From contig NZ_JNXT01000017.1 in assembly GCF_000716675.1 (NCBI RefSeq), forward strand, positions 137,315 through 201,314: a DNA stretch of 64,000 bases, read 5' to 3'. Positions 50,258 through 59,113 of the stretch are shown in pieces. How positions within the stretch are numbered: position 1 is the first letter of the stretch; every line of letters begins with the position of its first letter. A program made the position numbers and the translations under genes. The notes beneath the pieces are model-generated. The model saw only the letters and a program-made list of their open reading frames with translations. It did not search any database and was not told the DNA's origin. This stretch comes from Streptomyces alboflavus. Its GTDB lineage: Bacteria; Actinomycetota; Actinomycetes; Streptomycetales; Streptomycetaceae.

Positions 50258-51085
50258 ACGATCCCTACCTGCCCACCCGCGCCAACTCCCCGCACGACAT
50301 CATCTGGTTCGAGACCCAGCCCCGCCATCTCGCCGGACGCGGCGATCCGCGGCACATCACCCAGGCGCTGCGGGCCGCGGGCTGGGCGAACCGCTCCGAC
50401 CCGGCTTTCCCCCCACGTCCTGCTGGTCGGCCCCGACTACCGGCACACCGTGGTGCTGGAGCCCGACCCCGAACCGTACGGGGCATGGTGGCGCGTCCGT
50501 GGCCAGGAAGCAGACGGCCGGCGCTGGTACACCGAGTTCGGCGCCAACACCCCCGTGGAGATCCTCGCCCACCTCACCGACGCGCTGCTCGAGCCCGCCC
50601 CGGAGCAGGCTCCGCCGATCTGGTCGCCCCTCACCGCGGCAGGCTGGTCCTACGAGCGCGACGAACACGGCAACGAGATCGCCCGCCACCCCGACGGCAT
50701 CCTCAGCCTGGAGCGGCGGGCCGTCGAGCCGGGAGAGACCTTCCACTGGCGGGCCCAGGCCGCCGTGCCCAACGGCGGCGGTGGCTTTCGCCGCATCTGG
50801 CACGCCTACCTCGACGACCAGATGCCGCCCCACCTGATCGCCGCGTTCACCAGCGCGCTGGCCAGCGACGAGCCCGTACAACGCGGCATGTACGACGTGC
50901 CGCACAGCCACCTGGTCACCCAGGAACAGCGCGGCCCGCAGGGCGAGGAGCTCGCCACCGCGCACGAGGCCCGGCTGAAAGCCATCCGCGCAGTCGCCCG
51001 GAAAACCCGCCGCAGCGCCGCCCTGGCCACGCGGGGCGGCCCGCCTTCCCCTGCGGTTCCCTCTGCCGCTGCCCGAAGCCGGTGA
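50254..51085 (+). pseudogene. DUF317 gene frameshifted in a C6 run
   Basis: ATG 50254 opens a normal DUF317 start (IIWFETQPRHLAGRGDPRHITQALRAAGWANRSDPAF). At the six-C run 50409-50414 the frame must change by one base; with five Cs it continues HVLLVGPDYRHTVVLEPDPEPYGAWW and on through two full units (WYTEFGANTPVEILAHLTDAL, WHAYLDDQMPPHLIAAFTSAL) to a tail AAARSR at 51085. Without the change it reads Arg-rich nonsense. The rest is well preserved, so the break is recent, phase-variable or a sequencing error. Confidence 0.7.
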
Positions 51086-51155
51086 ACACGGCCGGGCACC
51101 CCCACCCGCCCGGCTCCCCCGTCCCGGGCCCGCGATCCCTCACCAGGACCCCGCC

Positions 51156-51779
51156 TTGCCCACGTACACACCACCCGCACACGCCCACCAGCTCTACCTG
51201 AACCAACTCGCCCGGTACCTCCGCGACAGCAGGCTCATCCACGCCCGGTGGGCCATCTACGCACACGAGCACTGCGACCCCGACACGGGCCGGCCCGACG
51301 ACGAAGTCGCCTACGCCCGCCGCCAGGTCCAACGGGACGCGGACCTCCTGTCCGCCTTCGGCGCGGTGTTCTACCACGCCGACACCCTGGTGGACGTCGC
51401 GCAGCAGCAGCTCGACCAGCTGCCCGACTCCGAGCAGACGCGGCACCTAGCCGGGCAGCTTCGACAGCTGCACACCAACACCCAGCAGCTGTCCGCCGTG
51501 CACCGCCGTTGGATCGACCGTCGCGACGCCCTGCCGGACGGCGCCGGGGGCAAGGCGCACGAAGCGCTGCTCGCTGAGTCCTACTCCGAGGCCCGGCCCC
51601 ACCTCGACCAGTGGACTGACCACGGCCAGGCCGTCCTCGACGTCAACGCCGTGGCCCGCGAGCAGCTCGGCCCCCAGACCGCACCGCCCGCTGCCACGCG
51701 CGAGGACCAGCTGAACGCCGCTCCCGCCACACCCCCGCCAGCGCCCCGCGCCGCATCCCCCACCGGCCGGATCCGCTGA
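51156..51779 (+). CDS. Helical protein, intact paralogue of the TAG-interrupted gene
   Basis: 207 aa, TTG start. Residues 8-160 are helical with EHCDPDTGRPDDEVAYARRQVQRDADLLSAFGAVFYHADTLVDVAQQQLDQL, HRRWIDRRDALPDG and ARPHLDQWTDHGQAVLDVNAVAREQL. It is the complete version of the next gene. Ends PTGRIR. Unknown function. Confidence 0.65.
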   Translation: MPTYTPPAHAHQLYLNQLARYLRDSRLIHARWAIYAHEHCDPDTGRPDDEVAYARRQVQRDADLLSAFGAVFYHADTLVDVAQQQLDQLPDSEQTRHLAGQLRQLHTNTQQLSAVHRRWIDRRDALPDGAGGKAHEALLAESYSEARPHLDQWTDHGQAVLDVNAVAREQLGPQTAPPAATREDQLNAAPATPPPAPRAASPTGRIR

Positions 51780-51843
51780 CCGAGCCGGGCGGCACGTCCG
51801 CCCGGCTCACCGCCCCCTATCCGTCCTCCGTCTGAGAGCGCTC

Positions 51844-52449
51844 TTGTCCCCACCTGCCCAAACGCCCGATGCGATCCACCGCCAGCGGCTGCAGCAACTC
51901 GCCGTCTTCCTACGCGAGAGCGAGCAGATCCTCGCCGACTTCGACGCCTGGCGCGAGGAGCACAGTGACCCCGACGGCTGGCCCCTCGACGACGCCGAGC
52001 ACAGCCGTCGTGCCGTCAAGCGCGACGCGGACACCTGGCGGTCCTTCAACCGCGTCCGCTCCTTCGCCAAGGAACTGCTGGCCACCGCCGAAGTGCAGGT
52101 GCAGCAGCTCAACCCCGCGCACCTTCAGTCACGCTGGCCCTGGTAGCTGGGCGTCCTCGACTACGCCCTCAAGCAGCTCGGCACGCTTCAGCACGAATGG
52201 CTCGAAGCCCGCGACGCGCTGCCCCTGAACGCCAGGCCGGGCAGCTTCGCGTACGACGACGCGCTCGCCGAACGCAACGAGGAAGCCTGGTCCTACCTCG
52301 ACGACTGGTCCAGCCACGGCAAGGCCCTCCTCGAAATCCAGGCCGCCGCCCAGGACCTCCCGCCCCGCTCACCGGCTCTGACCTCAGCCACAACACACGC
52401 ACGCCCCGCAGCTCTCAGCACGCCGCCGTCCTCCGTCGTCCGGAGGTGA
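51844..52449 (+). pseudogene. Paralogue of 51156 interrupted by one in-frame TAG
   Basis: TTG 51844. The first 100 codons match 51156 (EEHSDPDGWPLDDAEHSRRAVKRDADTWRSFNRV, AEVQVQQL) up to TGG-TAG at 52144-52146. The same frame goes on for another 100 codons with full similarity (HEWLEARDALP, AWSYLDDWSSHGKALLEIQAAAQDL) to TGA at 52449 and an array-type tail VVRR. One substitution separates it from an intact gene. Either a fresh nonsense mutation, amber readthrough, or a sequence error. Confidence 0.7.
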
Positions 52450-52454
52450 CCGGC

Positions 52455-53246
52455 GTGCCGCACGACATCGACGTGGTCCTGGTCGCCCCCCGCTACCTCG
52501 CCGGCCCCGGCGACCCGGCCTGGGTCACCGTTCCGCTGCACCGCGCCAGCGGGTGGAGCACCGCCGAGGACCCGCTCGTGCCCCGGGTCATCCTGACCAG
52601 CCCCGACCAGCTCGCCCAGCTGCGCATCGCCCCCGACCCCGACCCGGCCGAGCCGTGGTGGACCCTGCGCCACGCGCACCACGGTGACCAACGGGCCTGG
52701 TCGATGACCTTCGACGCCCACACCCCGGTCGAGATCATCGCCGCGGTCACCGACGCCCTCACCGCCCCCGCCCCACCGCCGATGGCGTCCGGCGACCCGT
52801 ACGAGCCGCTGCGCGCGGCAGGCTGGCAGGCTCCGCGCCACCACGACGGCCTCACCTCCCCCCGGGGCATGACCGCGCCCGACGGCCTGGCCCGCGTCGA
52901 CCGCACCGTCCACGAGGACGGCCGCACTGCCAACTGGATCGTCGAGACCTCCGTCCATCAGCTCCCCACGGTGTGGCGCGCGTACGTGGACGGCAACACC
53001 CCGCCGTATCTCGTCTCGGCGCTCTTCGGCGCGCTGGCCGACAAGACGCCGCTGGTCCGCGAGCCGCACCGCGTCCCACACCTGGCATCCACCCAGGGGC
53101 GCACCAGCTCCGGCCAGGTCAGCGCGGACACTCTCGCCTTCGCGCTGGAACGCCGCACCGCCTCCCTCTCCAAGCGGCGCACCCCGCCGCCACCGGCCGC
53201 TGCGCCCTGCTCGCCGAACATGCCCAAGCCGCGTCGGCCCCGCTGA
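52455..53246 (+). CDS. DUF317 protein (two units)
   Basis: 263 aa from GTG 52455, with GGAGGT seven bases before; a GTG three codons earlier overlaps the upstream stop and is an alternative. VLVAPRYLAGPGDPAWV at 8-24, WSMTFDAHTPVEIIAAVTDAL in unit one and WRAYVDGNTPPYLVSALFGAL in unit two. Ends KPRRPR. Third DUF317 gene within 4 kb, adjacent to the coupling protein gene. Confidence 0.8.
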   Translation: MPHDIDVVLVAPRYLAGPGDPAWVTVPLHRASGWSTAEDPLVPRVILTSPDQLAQLRIAPDPDPAEPWWTLRHAHHGDQRAWSMTFDAHTPVEIIAAVTDALTAPAPPPMASGDPYEPLRAAGWQAPRHHDGLTSPRGMTAPDGLARVDRTVHEDGRTANWIVETSVHQLPTVWRAYVDGNTPPYLVSALFGALADKTPLVREPHRVPHLASTQGRTSSGQVSADTLAFALERRTASLSKRRTPPPPAAAPCSPNMPKPRRPR

Positions 53247-53283
53247 CCCGCCAGCACCCAACTCCCCTTCTGGAACCGCCCTC

Positions 53284-55080
53284 TTGCCCCAGCCCTCCTC
53301 CACCAAGTCCACCGACGCGACCGACATCGTCTTCAAGATTCTTCTTGGGGCCATCGCCGTCGGCGTTCCCCTGTCCAATCTCGCCTGGCTCGGCGGCCAG
53401 ATCACCGCCTGGGCCACCGACTCCGGGCCCGGCGCCCCCTACCAGCCCGTTCAAGCCCTTCTGCACCCCGAACGGCTCTGGCCGGACCTGGGGGGAGCCG
53501 CCCTCCTGTTCGGCACCCGTGTCCTGCCCGGCGCCGTGCTGCTCGCCCTCGGCCTCACCGCCGCCGTGCTCTACAAGCGGCACAAGGGCGCCGGTGGCGG
53601 GCGCAAGAAGCGCATCGACGGCATGGCCAAGCACACGGACATCGAGCCGCTGATGTCCAAGGCCATCACCTCCAAAGCCCGTTCGCTGCGCCCGAGCCTG
53701 AAGGACGCCAAGCACATCGACGCTCGTGACACCGGCGTCCTTCTCGGCAACCTCCAGGGCACGAAGTACGAGGTGCGCATGGGGTACGAGGACGTCGCCG
53801 TGGCCATCATGGCGCCACGCTCCGGCAAGACCACCTCCCTGGCGATCCCCTCCATCCTCAACGCGCCCGGCCCGGTCCTGCTGACCTCCAACAAGGCGGC
53901 GGGCGATGCCTTTACCGCCACGCTCGACGCGCGGGCGAAGGTGGGCCGGACCTGGTCGATGGACCCGCAGCAGATCGCCCACGCCCGGCGCGAGATGTGG
54001 TGGAACCCCCTGGCCACCGCCAAGACCCTCGACGGAGCGGGCCGACTCGCCGGCCACTTCCTCGCCGCGAGCGTGGACGCCTCCCAGCAGGGCGACTTCT
54101 GGTCCAAGGCCGGATCCAACATCCTCTCCCAGCTCTTCCTCGCCGCCGCCCTCGACGAGCGCCCCATCACCGACGTGATGCAGTGGCTGGCCTTCCCCGC
54201 CGACCGCACGCCGCTCGACATCCTGCGCGACCACGGCTTCGCCGCAGTCGCCTCCCAGCTCAAGGGCACCGTCGAAGGCCCGCCCGAAACCCGCGACGGC
54301 ATCTACGAGACCGCAAGGCAGTACGCCGCCGCGCTGCTGAACTCGGAGATCGCCGCATGGGTAACCCCGCAGAAGGACGTCGAGGAGTTCCGTCCGGAAG
54401 CGTTCGTCACCTCGACCGACACGTTGTACCTGCTCTCCAAGGACGGCGGCGGCGGAGCCAGCGCCCTGATCGCCGCATGCGCGGACTCGGTCATGCGGGC
54501 CGCGACCGCGCAGGCCGAGCGCGCCGGCGGGCGCCTGGACCCGCCGATGCTCGCGATCCTGGACGAGGCCGCGAACGTGTGCAAGATCAGTGACCTGCCG
54601 GACCTGTACTCCCACCTCGGCAGCCGCGGGATCATCCCGATCACCATCCTGCAGTCCTACCGCCAGGGCCAGAAGGTCTGGGGGGACGCGGGCATGGACG
54701 CCATGTGGAGCGCCTCCACGATCAAGGTGATCGGATCCGGCATCGATGACCCGGACTTCGCCGACAAGCTCTCCCGGCTGATCGGCGACCACGACGTGGA
54801 GACCACCTCCACCTCGCACTCGGAGTCCGGCAAGTCCACCTCCGTATCGATGCGGCAGGAGCGGATCCTGGCCGCCGACGCCATCCGCGCCCTGCCCAAG
54901 GGCACCGCACTCTGCTTCGCCACCGGCATGCGCGCCGCCATGCTCGACCTGCGCCCCTGGTATCTCGAGCCCGGCGCCGACGAGCTGTCCGCCGCCTCCG
55001 CCCGCGCGTCCAAGGGCATCACCGAGCGGGCCGTCGCCAAGGCCGCCCCCAAGCAGTCCGACTTCGACACCGCCGCGTAG
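53284..55080 (+). CDS. VirD4/TraG-type coupling protein
   Basis: 598 aa, TTG after GGAACCGCCCTC. Two N-terminal membrane helices (about 12-35 and 72-95), then the cytoplasmic ATPase: Walker A MAPRSGKTTSLAIPSIL (about 176), ASVDASQQGDFWSKAG, Walker B PMLAILDEAANVCKI (about 424), GIIPITILQSYRQGQKVWG and TLYLLSKDGGGGAS. This is the order of TraG/VirD4 coupling proteins, which bring DNA or protein substrates to the channel. It is 25 kb from the secretion block, behind module 4. It ends SDFDTAA, without the Arg tail its neighbours carry. Confidence 0.9.
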   Translation: MPQPSSTKSTDATDIVFKILLGAIAVGVPLSNLAWLGGQITAWATDSGPGAPYQPVQALLHPERLWPDLGGAALLFGTRVLPGAVLLALGLTAAVLYKRHKGAGGGRKKRIDGMAKHTDIEPLMSKAITSKARSLRPSLKDAKHIDARDTGVLLGNLQGTKYEVRMGYEDVAVAIMAPRSGKTTSLAIPSILNAPGPVLLTSNKAAGDAFTATLDARAKVGRTWSMDPQQIAHARREMWWNPLATAKTLDGAGRLAGHFLAASVDASQQGDFWSKAGSNILSQLFLAAALDERPITDVMQWLAFPADRTPLDILRDHGFAAVASQLKGTVEGPPETRDGIYETARQYAAALLNSEIAAWVTPQKDVEEFRPEAFVTSTDTLYLLSKDGGGGASALIAACADSVMRAATAQAERAGGRLDPPMLAILDEAANVCKISDLPDLYSHLGSRGIIPITILQSYRQGQKVWGDAGMDAMWSASTIKVIGSGIDDPDFADKLSRLIGDHDVETTSTSHSESGKSTSVSMRQERILAADAIRALPKGTALCFATGMRAAMLDLRPWYLEPGADELSAASARASKGITERAVAKAAPKQSDFDTAA

Positions 55081-55166
55081 ACCTCGCCCTTCTCCCTCAA
55101 CCGCTCGGCTTCGCGCACCGTCCCTCCCGACCTGCGCACCGACCGTCAGCACACCTGGAACCGCCT

Positions 55167-55439
55167 ATGCCACAGATCCACGACGTCCCCGACGACTGGA
55201 ACCCCCGCCATCGCTGCTGCCTTGAGTGCGGCAACAGTGACCCCGAGGTCACGCTGCGGGCCATCACCCACCCCGCAACGAACCAGCAGGCCCTCGCCTG
55301 CACCAGGCACATCGCGGAGGTCGACGCCGTCCTCGATTCCTTTGCATCCGCGCCGCAACCTCCGGCGGAACCGCCGATGCTCACCACCGCACCGGCGCCG
55401 TCCGCCGCACGCGCCCCTCGACACCGCTCCCGGGCATGA
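55167..55439 (+). CDS. Small Cys-containing protein, Arg tail
   Basis: 90 aa, ATG 55167 after GGAACCGCCT. Residues 12-55 hold HRCCLECGNSDPE and ALACTRHIAEVDAVLDSF, a CxxC...C-x-x-H possible zinc site; similar short proteins occur elsewhere in the window (4933, 44108). Ends RHRSRA. The stop overlaps the next ATG (ATGA). Confidence 0.6.
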   Translation: MPQIHDVPDDWNPRHRCCLECGNSDPEVTLRAITHPATNQQALACTRHIAEVDAVLDSFASAPQPPAEPPMLTTAPAPSAARAPRHRSRA

Positions 55440-56188
55440 CCGAGCCATCCGCCGACGCGTTGCTGTTCGAGGTGCCCCCACCGCCGACGCCCGTCGAGCG
55501 TCTGCTGGCCCTCGCCGACCACTACACCCAGCACAACGACATGCTCGACCTGCTGCTCGCCGACAGCGCCGAGCCCGATCCGGCGACACACGTCGCCGCC
55601 GCGCAGAACCTGGCCGCTGAGACCCTCGCCGTCATCCAGGCCATTCACGAGGAACGGCTCTATGAGAGCGCTGACTTGTCCGAAGCCGTCGTCCGGCTCA
55701 AACAGCTCGCCTACCTGAGCGCTGCCTCCGCCGGCCATGGCCCCCAGCTGGCCCGCGAACTGACCGCTCTGACCCCCGAAGCCGTCGTGGACAGCGCGAC
55801 GCGCGTGGCCGGAGAGATACGGCGACGGCGCTTGAGCAACGCCTCACCACCCGAGGAATCGTTCTCCGCCGCGCAGCACACGGCTCTGCACGAGATCGCC
55901 CGCGGCCACGTCGTGGTCACCGGTTCCACCGACCGGCAGTACGTCCACCACCGCACGGCACGCGTGCTGATCAGCACGCTGCGGTCCCTGGAAGCCAAGG
56001 ACCTCGTCGCACGCAAGGCCAACTCCGCAGCACCCGCCTATATCGGGGGGCCGCCCCAGGACCGCGTGCACCTCACCCCCACCGGAGCCACGGTCCTCGC
56101 CGCCGTCCTCACCCTGCCCCCAGCCGCCCCGGCGGGCCCCTCACCCCGCCCCGCGACCAGCACGAAGACGGCCAGCCGAAGCCGCTGA
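55436..56188 (+). CDS. Helical domain plus C-terminal winged helix
   Basis: 250 aa, ATG overlapping the previous stop. N-terminal helices (PVERLLALADHYTQHNDMLDLLLADS, AAQNLAAETLAVIQAIHEERLY). Residues 143-225 are the shared wHTH: QHTALHEIARGHVVV, VLISTLRSLEAKDLVARKA, VHLTPTGATVLAAVL. Closest relative is 57196. Probably binds DNA. Ends TASRSR. Confidence 0.65.
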   Translation: MTEPSADALLFEVPPPPTPVERLLALADHYTQHNDMLDLLLADSAEPDPATHVAAAQNLAAETLAVIQAIHEERLYESADLSEAVVRLKQLAYLSAASAGHGPQLARELTALTPEAVVDSATRVAGEIRRRRLSNASPPEESFSAAQHTALHEIARGHVVVTGSTDRQYVHHRTARVLISTLRSLEAKDLVARKANSAAPAYIGGPPQDRVHLTPTGATVLAAVLTLPPAAPAGPSPRPATSTKTASRSR

Positions 56189-56205
56189 CCCCCTTCCGGA
56201 GCACC

Positions 56206-57060
56206 ATGCCCCCGCTCGACCTGAACGAACAAACGCAGCAACTGCGCTCCCTGGCCCAGGGGTTCGAGGAGCTGCACGACCGCGTGCGCGACCTCTCCTA
56301 CTCCCCGGGGACGGACGCGCTGCACCAGATCACTCCGCTCCTGCTCAAGGCCCAGGAACTGACCGCCACCGCGCTCGGGCACCTGACGGCGATGGACAAC
56401 AGCACGTACACGAGCGTCACCGGCAGCCGCGCCGGGCTGGAGGCTCTGTCCGCCACCGTCGCCGGCGCGTCCCTGGCCTGCACCGACCTTGCCGAGGCCA
56501 TCTCCGCCAACCCGTACGAAGGGGCGCCCTTCGACGGGCATCCGGCTGACGACGCCCAGGTTCGCGCGGCGCGCCATGCCGAGGCCATCCCCCGCATGAA
56601 CAGTCACCTCAAGGACGCCGCCCTGCAGCTCGACGTGGGGGCGACCGCCTGCCACTACCTCGCCACCAACATCAGCCGCAGCCTCCCGGCCGCCACGCCC
56701 CGCCCTCCACATGCCTCCCAGCACCAGGCCGGGCCCCGGCTCAACGACACCCAGTACAAGGCGCTGAAGTCACTGGCCCGGGGAGAGGGACGCCTCTACG
56801 AGAGGGTTCAGCACCAGGGACTGAGCGTGACCCGGGTCGCGGCGAAGGACGGCACCCGCATCTCCATCGTCACCTTCCGGGCCCTTGCCAAGCGCGGCCG
56901 CGTCACCACCGACACGAGCAAGTCCTTGCTCATCGGCCAGGAGATCGCGGTCACCGAGCAGGGACACCGCTCCCTGGCCCAGCACCGCCCAGCCGCTCTG
57001 TCCACCACGACGGCGGTGCCGACGCCCAATCCGCCTGCGGTGCATGCACCACGGCGATGA
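56206..57060 (+). CDS. Helical domain plus C-terminal winged helix
   Basis: 284 aa, ATG after CCGGAGCACC, the array's commonest site. Long helical N terminus (QTQQLRSLAQGFEELHDRVRDL, LLLKAQELTATALGHLTAMDN), then the wHTH at 180-262 (YKALKSLARGEGRLY, ISIVTFRALAKRGRVTTDT, IAVTEQGHRSLAQH). Member of the four-gene wHTH set. Ends VHAPRR. Confidence 0.65.
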   Translation: MPPLDLNEQTQQLRSLAQGFEELHDRVRDLSYSPGTDALHQITPLLLKAQELTATALGHLTAMDNSTYTSVTGSRAGLEALSATVAGASLACTDLAEAISANPYEGAPFDGHPADDAQVRAARHAEAIPRMNSHLKDAALQLDVGATACHYLATNISRSLPAATPRPPHASQHQAGPRLNDTQYKALKSLARGEGRLYERVQHQGLSVTRVAAKDGTRISIVTFRALAKRGRVTTDTSKSLLIGQEIAVTEQGHRSLAQHRPAALSTTTAVPTPNPPAVHAPRR

Positions 57061-57158
57061 CGAACCCCGCCCCTGCGGACCTGGATCCGCTCCAGGCACC
57101 CGTACCTCCGCAACTAGCGAAACACACACCGAGCAGCTCCCCTCCACCTGCGCGCTGA
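57057..57158 (+). CDS. 33-aa proline-rich peptide
   Basis: ATG overlaps the previous stop (ATGA); 33 codons, rich in Pro/Ser/Ala (MTNPAPADLDPLQAPVPP...SSSPPPAR), ending in the array's usual PAR-stop and CGCTGA context. It is little more than the linker-plus-tail seen on larger proteins. Could be a remnant of a deleted gene or a true micro-ORF. Confidence 0.35.
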   Translation: MTNPAPADLDPLQAPVPPQLAKHTPSSSPPPAR

Positions 57159-57195
57159 AGGCGCCCCGCACCGATTGGAATCCCGAGCCACCCCG

Positions 57196-58011
57196 ATGAC
57201 CGCCCAACTCTCCGCGCCCGAGGCGCTGCTGGCACTCGCCGGCGAATACAACCGGCACAACGATGCCCTCAACTCCCTGGCCATCATGGAGATCAACGGC
57301 ACCAGCCCCGCGACCTCGGTCGGCAAGCAGATCCCCCGAACCCAGCACCTGGCCCACTCAGCGCTCCACATCGTCGACGCGCTAAACCACCAGCGGATGT
57401 ACCACAGCCCCGGCATCCGCTCCGCCTACGCACGCATCCGACAGCTCGCCCATCTCGCCCTGGACGCGGCCGATCACCTCCTGGACGCCGAGGACATCCT
57501 CGACGACGCCCGCGTGGGCGCCCCCAGCGAAGACGGCCCGCCCCTGACACCCCAAGAAGCCCGATCCGAGGTGCGAGACCGCCTCGCCCTCGTGCGCGAC
57601 CTGACCGCCCTCGGCGCCGACGACACGGTGGCCACCGCGGAACTCCTGGTCACCGAGATGCGGCGCCAACGCCTCCTGCCCGCCGACCAGCTGCTCGACC
57701 TCTCGCCCGCACAGCACACCGCCCTGCGTGCCGTCGCCCAGGGCCACGTGACGATCGACCGCCACGACGACAAGCCCAGGGTCAGCCGCGACGATCTTCG
57801 GATCAGCATCAGCACCATCCGCTCCCTGGAAACACGCGGACTCGTCGGCCGCGAGGAGACCCCACGGATCCTGCACGACGAACGCATTCACCTGACCGCC
57901 GACGGCTGCCGCACCCTGGCGGCCAGCTTCGGCCATGCACGGCCCCCCGCCCTGACAACCGCCCGCCCGGCACAGGTCAAGGCCGCTGCGTCGCCCGCGC
58001 GCTCCCGCTGA
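57196..58011 (+). CDS. Helical domain plus C-terminal winged helix
   Basis: 271 aa from ATG 57196. Starts APEALLALAGEYNRHNDALNSLAI, like 55436 (PVERLLALADHYTQHNDMLDLLLA). The helical middle contains AYARIRQLAHLALDAADHLLD. The wHTH lies at about 172-250 (QHTALRAVAQGHVTI, LRISISTIRSLETRGLVGREE, IHLTADGCRTLAASF). Ends SPARSR. Probable DNA-binding protein of unknown target. Confidence 0.65.
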   Translation: MTAQLSAPEALLALAGEYNRHNDALNSLAIMEINGTSPATSVGKQIPRTQHLAHSALHIVDALNHQRMYHSPGIRSAYARIRQLAHLALDAADHLLDAEDILDDARVGAPSEDGPPLTPQEARSEVRDRLALVRDLTALGADDTVATAELLVTEMRRQRLLPADQLLDLSPAQHTALRAVAQGHVTIDRHDDKPRVSRDDLRISISTIRSLETRGLVGREETPRILHDERIHLTADGCRTLAASFGHARPPALTTARPAQVKAAASPARSR

Positions 58012-58083
58012 CGCGCGCCCCTACCGCTGCCAGCCGCGTCACGGTCGTGCGGCCCCGCCTTCTCGCTCCGTCTGGAGATCCAT

Positions 58084-59074
58084 ACGCTCCCCGCTCACCC
58101 GACCCCGTACCAACTGGCCCGCGCTCTGGCCGACATGATCACGCCCGACATCGCGATCCGAGATGTCCTCATCGGCTACCGAACCCGCCCGCGGGTCGCC
58201 TCCCGTTTCGGCCACCGCAGTGGCGGCGGCTCCATCCACCACTACCTCGCAACCCTGCACCCCCGGCTCTACGGCCCAACGGCGGATCACGGTCCGCTAC
58301 CGACCGACCTGGACGAGCTGCGGCTGTGGGCCCTCGCCCAGGCCGGTGAGCATCAACAGACGGCGGTCCTCGACCGCCTCGCCGCCCAGTTGCCTCATAC
58401 AGCCCAGCTCCTGAAGCACCCGCTGCCCGAGTCCGCTGTTCCGGCACCCACCCGCGCCTGGCTGCAGGACGCCGCCGGCACTCTGCGCCAACTCGCCGAC
58501 CAGATCCACCGCGTGAGCCCCGCCTTCGCCTGGCCCCACACCCCGGCGGAGCAGACGTCCCCGACCACGGGGATGTCTGGCCCCGACCCTGCTCCGCAGG
58601 ACATCACCCGCGCCCTCGCCGACTTCATCTCGCCGGACGACGTCCCGCTCAGCTTTCGCCCGCACCCGCGCACCGGCGGGCGCTTCACCGCGCGGGAGGC
58701 GACCGCGACGGCCTTCGGCTCACTGCTGCATGCCCGACTTCACGGCCTGGAAGCCGCAGCAGCCACCCGACCGCAGCCGCGGGAGGAGCTGAACTGGTCC
58801 CTGCGCGCCGCAGCCGACCAGCAGGCAGCAGCCCTCGTCCGGCTCTCCGGCCAGCTGCACAGCGCGGCCGACATCCTCACCTGGGCCCAGCACTGGTCCC
58901 ACTGGCGCCAGCTGCCCCGCGACATTCACGCCCAACTGGGCTGCGCCGCCACCGCGGTGCGTGAACTCGCCGACGGCATCAGCAAGATCCCCGCGCCTTC
59001 CCGGCGCCGCCCTGTCGGCGACGGCCGTGCTCGTGCCGCCCACCGCGCCGTCTCCGGCACCCCCACGGCGCTGA
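58084..59074 (+). pseudogene. Two-repeat helical protein, ACG start and 3' frameshift
   Basis: GGAG stands six bases before ACG 58084, giving TLPAHPTPYQLARALADMITPDIAIRD; an ATG at 58135 is the conventional choice. Two similar units follow (RPRVASRFGHRSG...HPRLYG and HPRTGGRFTAREA...HARLHG). Near 59000 the coding-like frame moves by one: the new frame ends in an array-type tail TAPSPAPPRR at TGA 59072-59074, while the original frame runs 125 nt into the next gene. So the original stop was almost certainly at 59074. Function unknown. Confidence 0.55.
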
Positions 59075-59113
59075 CCCTCCCCCATCCCCTGCCTCATCCC
59101 TCAAGGACGCACC

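Noticed and set aside
53119..55152. Minus-strand open frame of 677 codons over the coupling protein gene
   Set aside because: Antisense shadow; the plus strand carries Walker A and B motifs in the right order.
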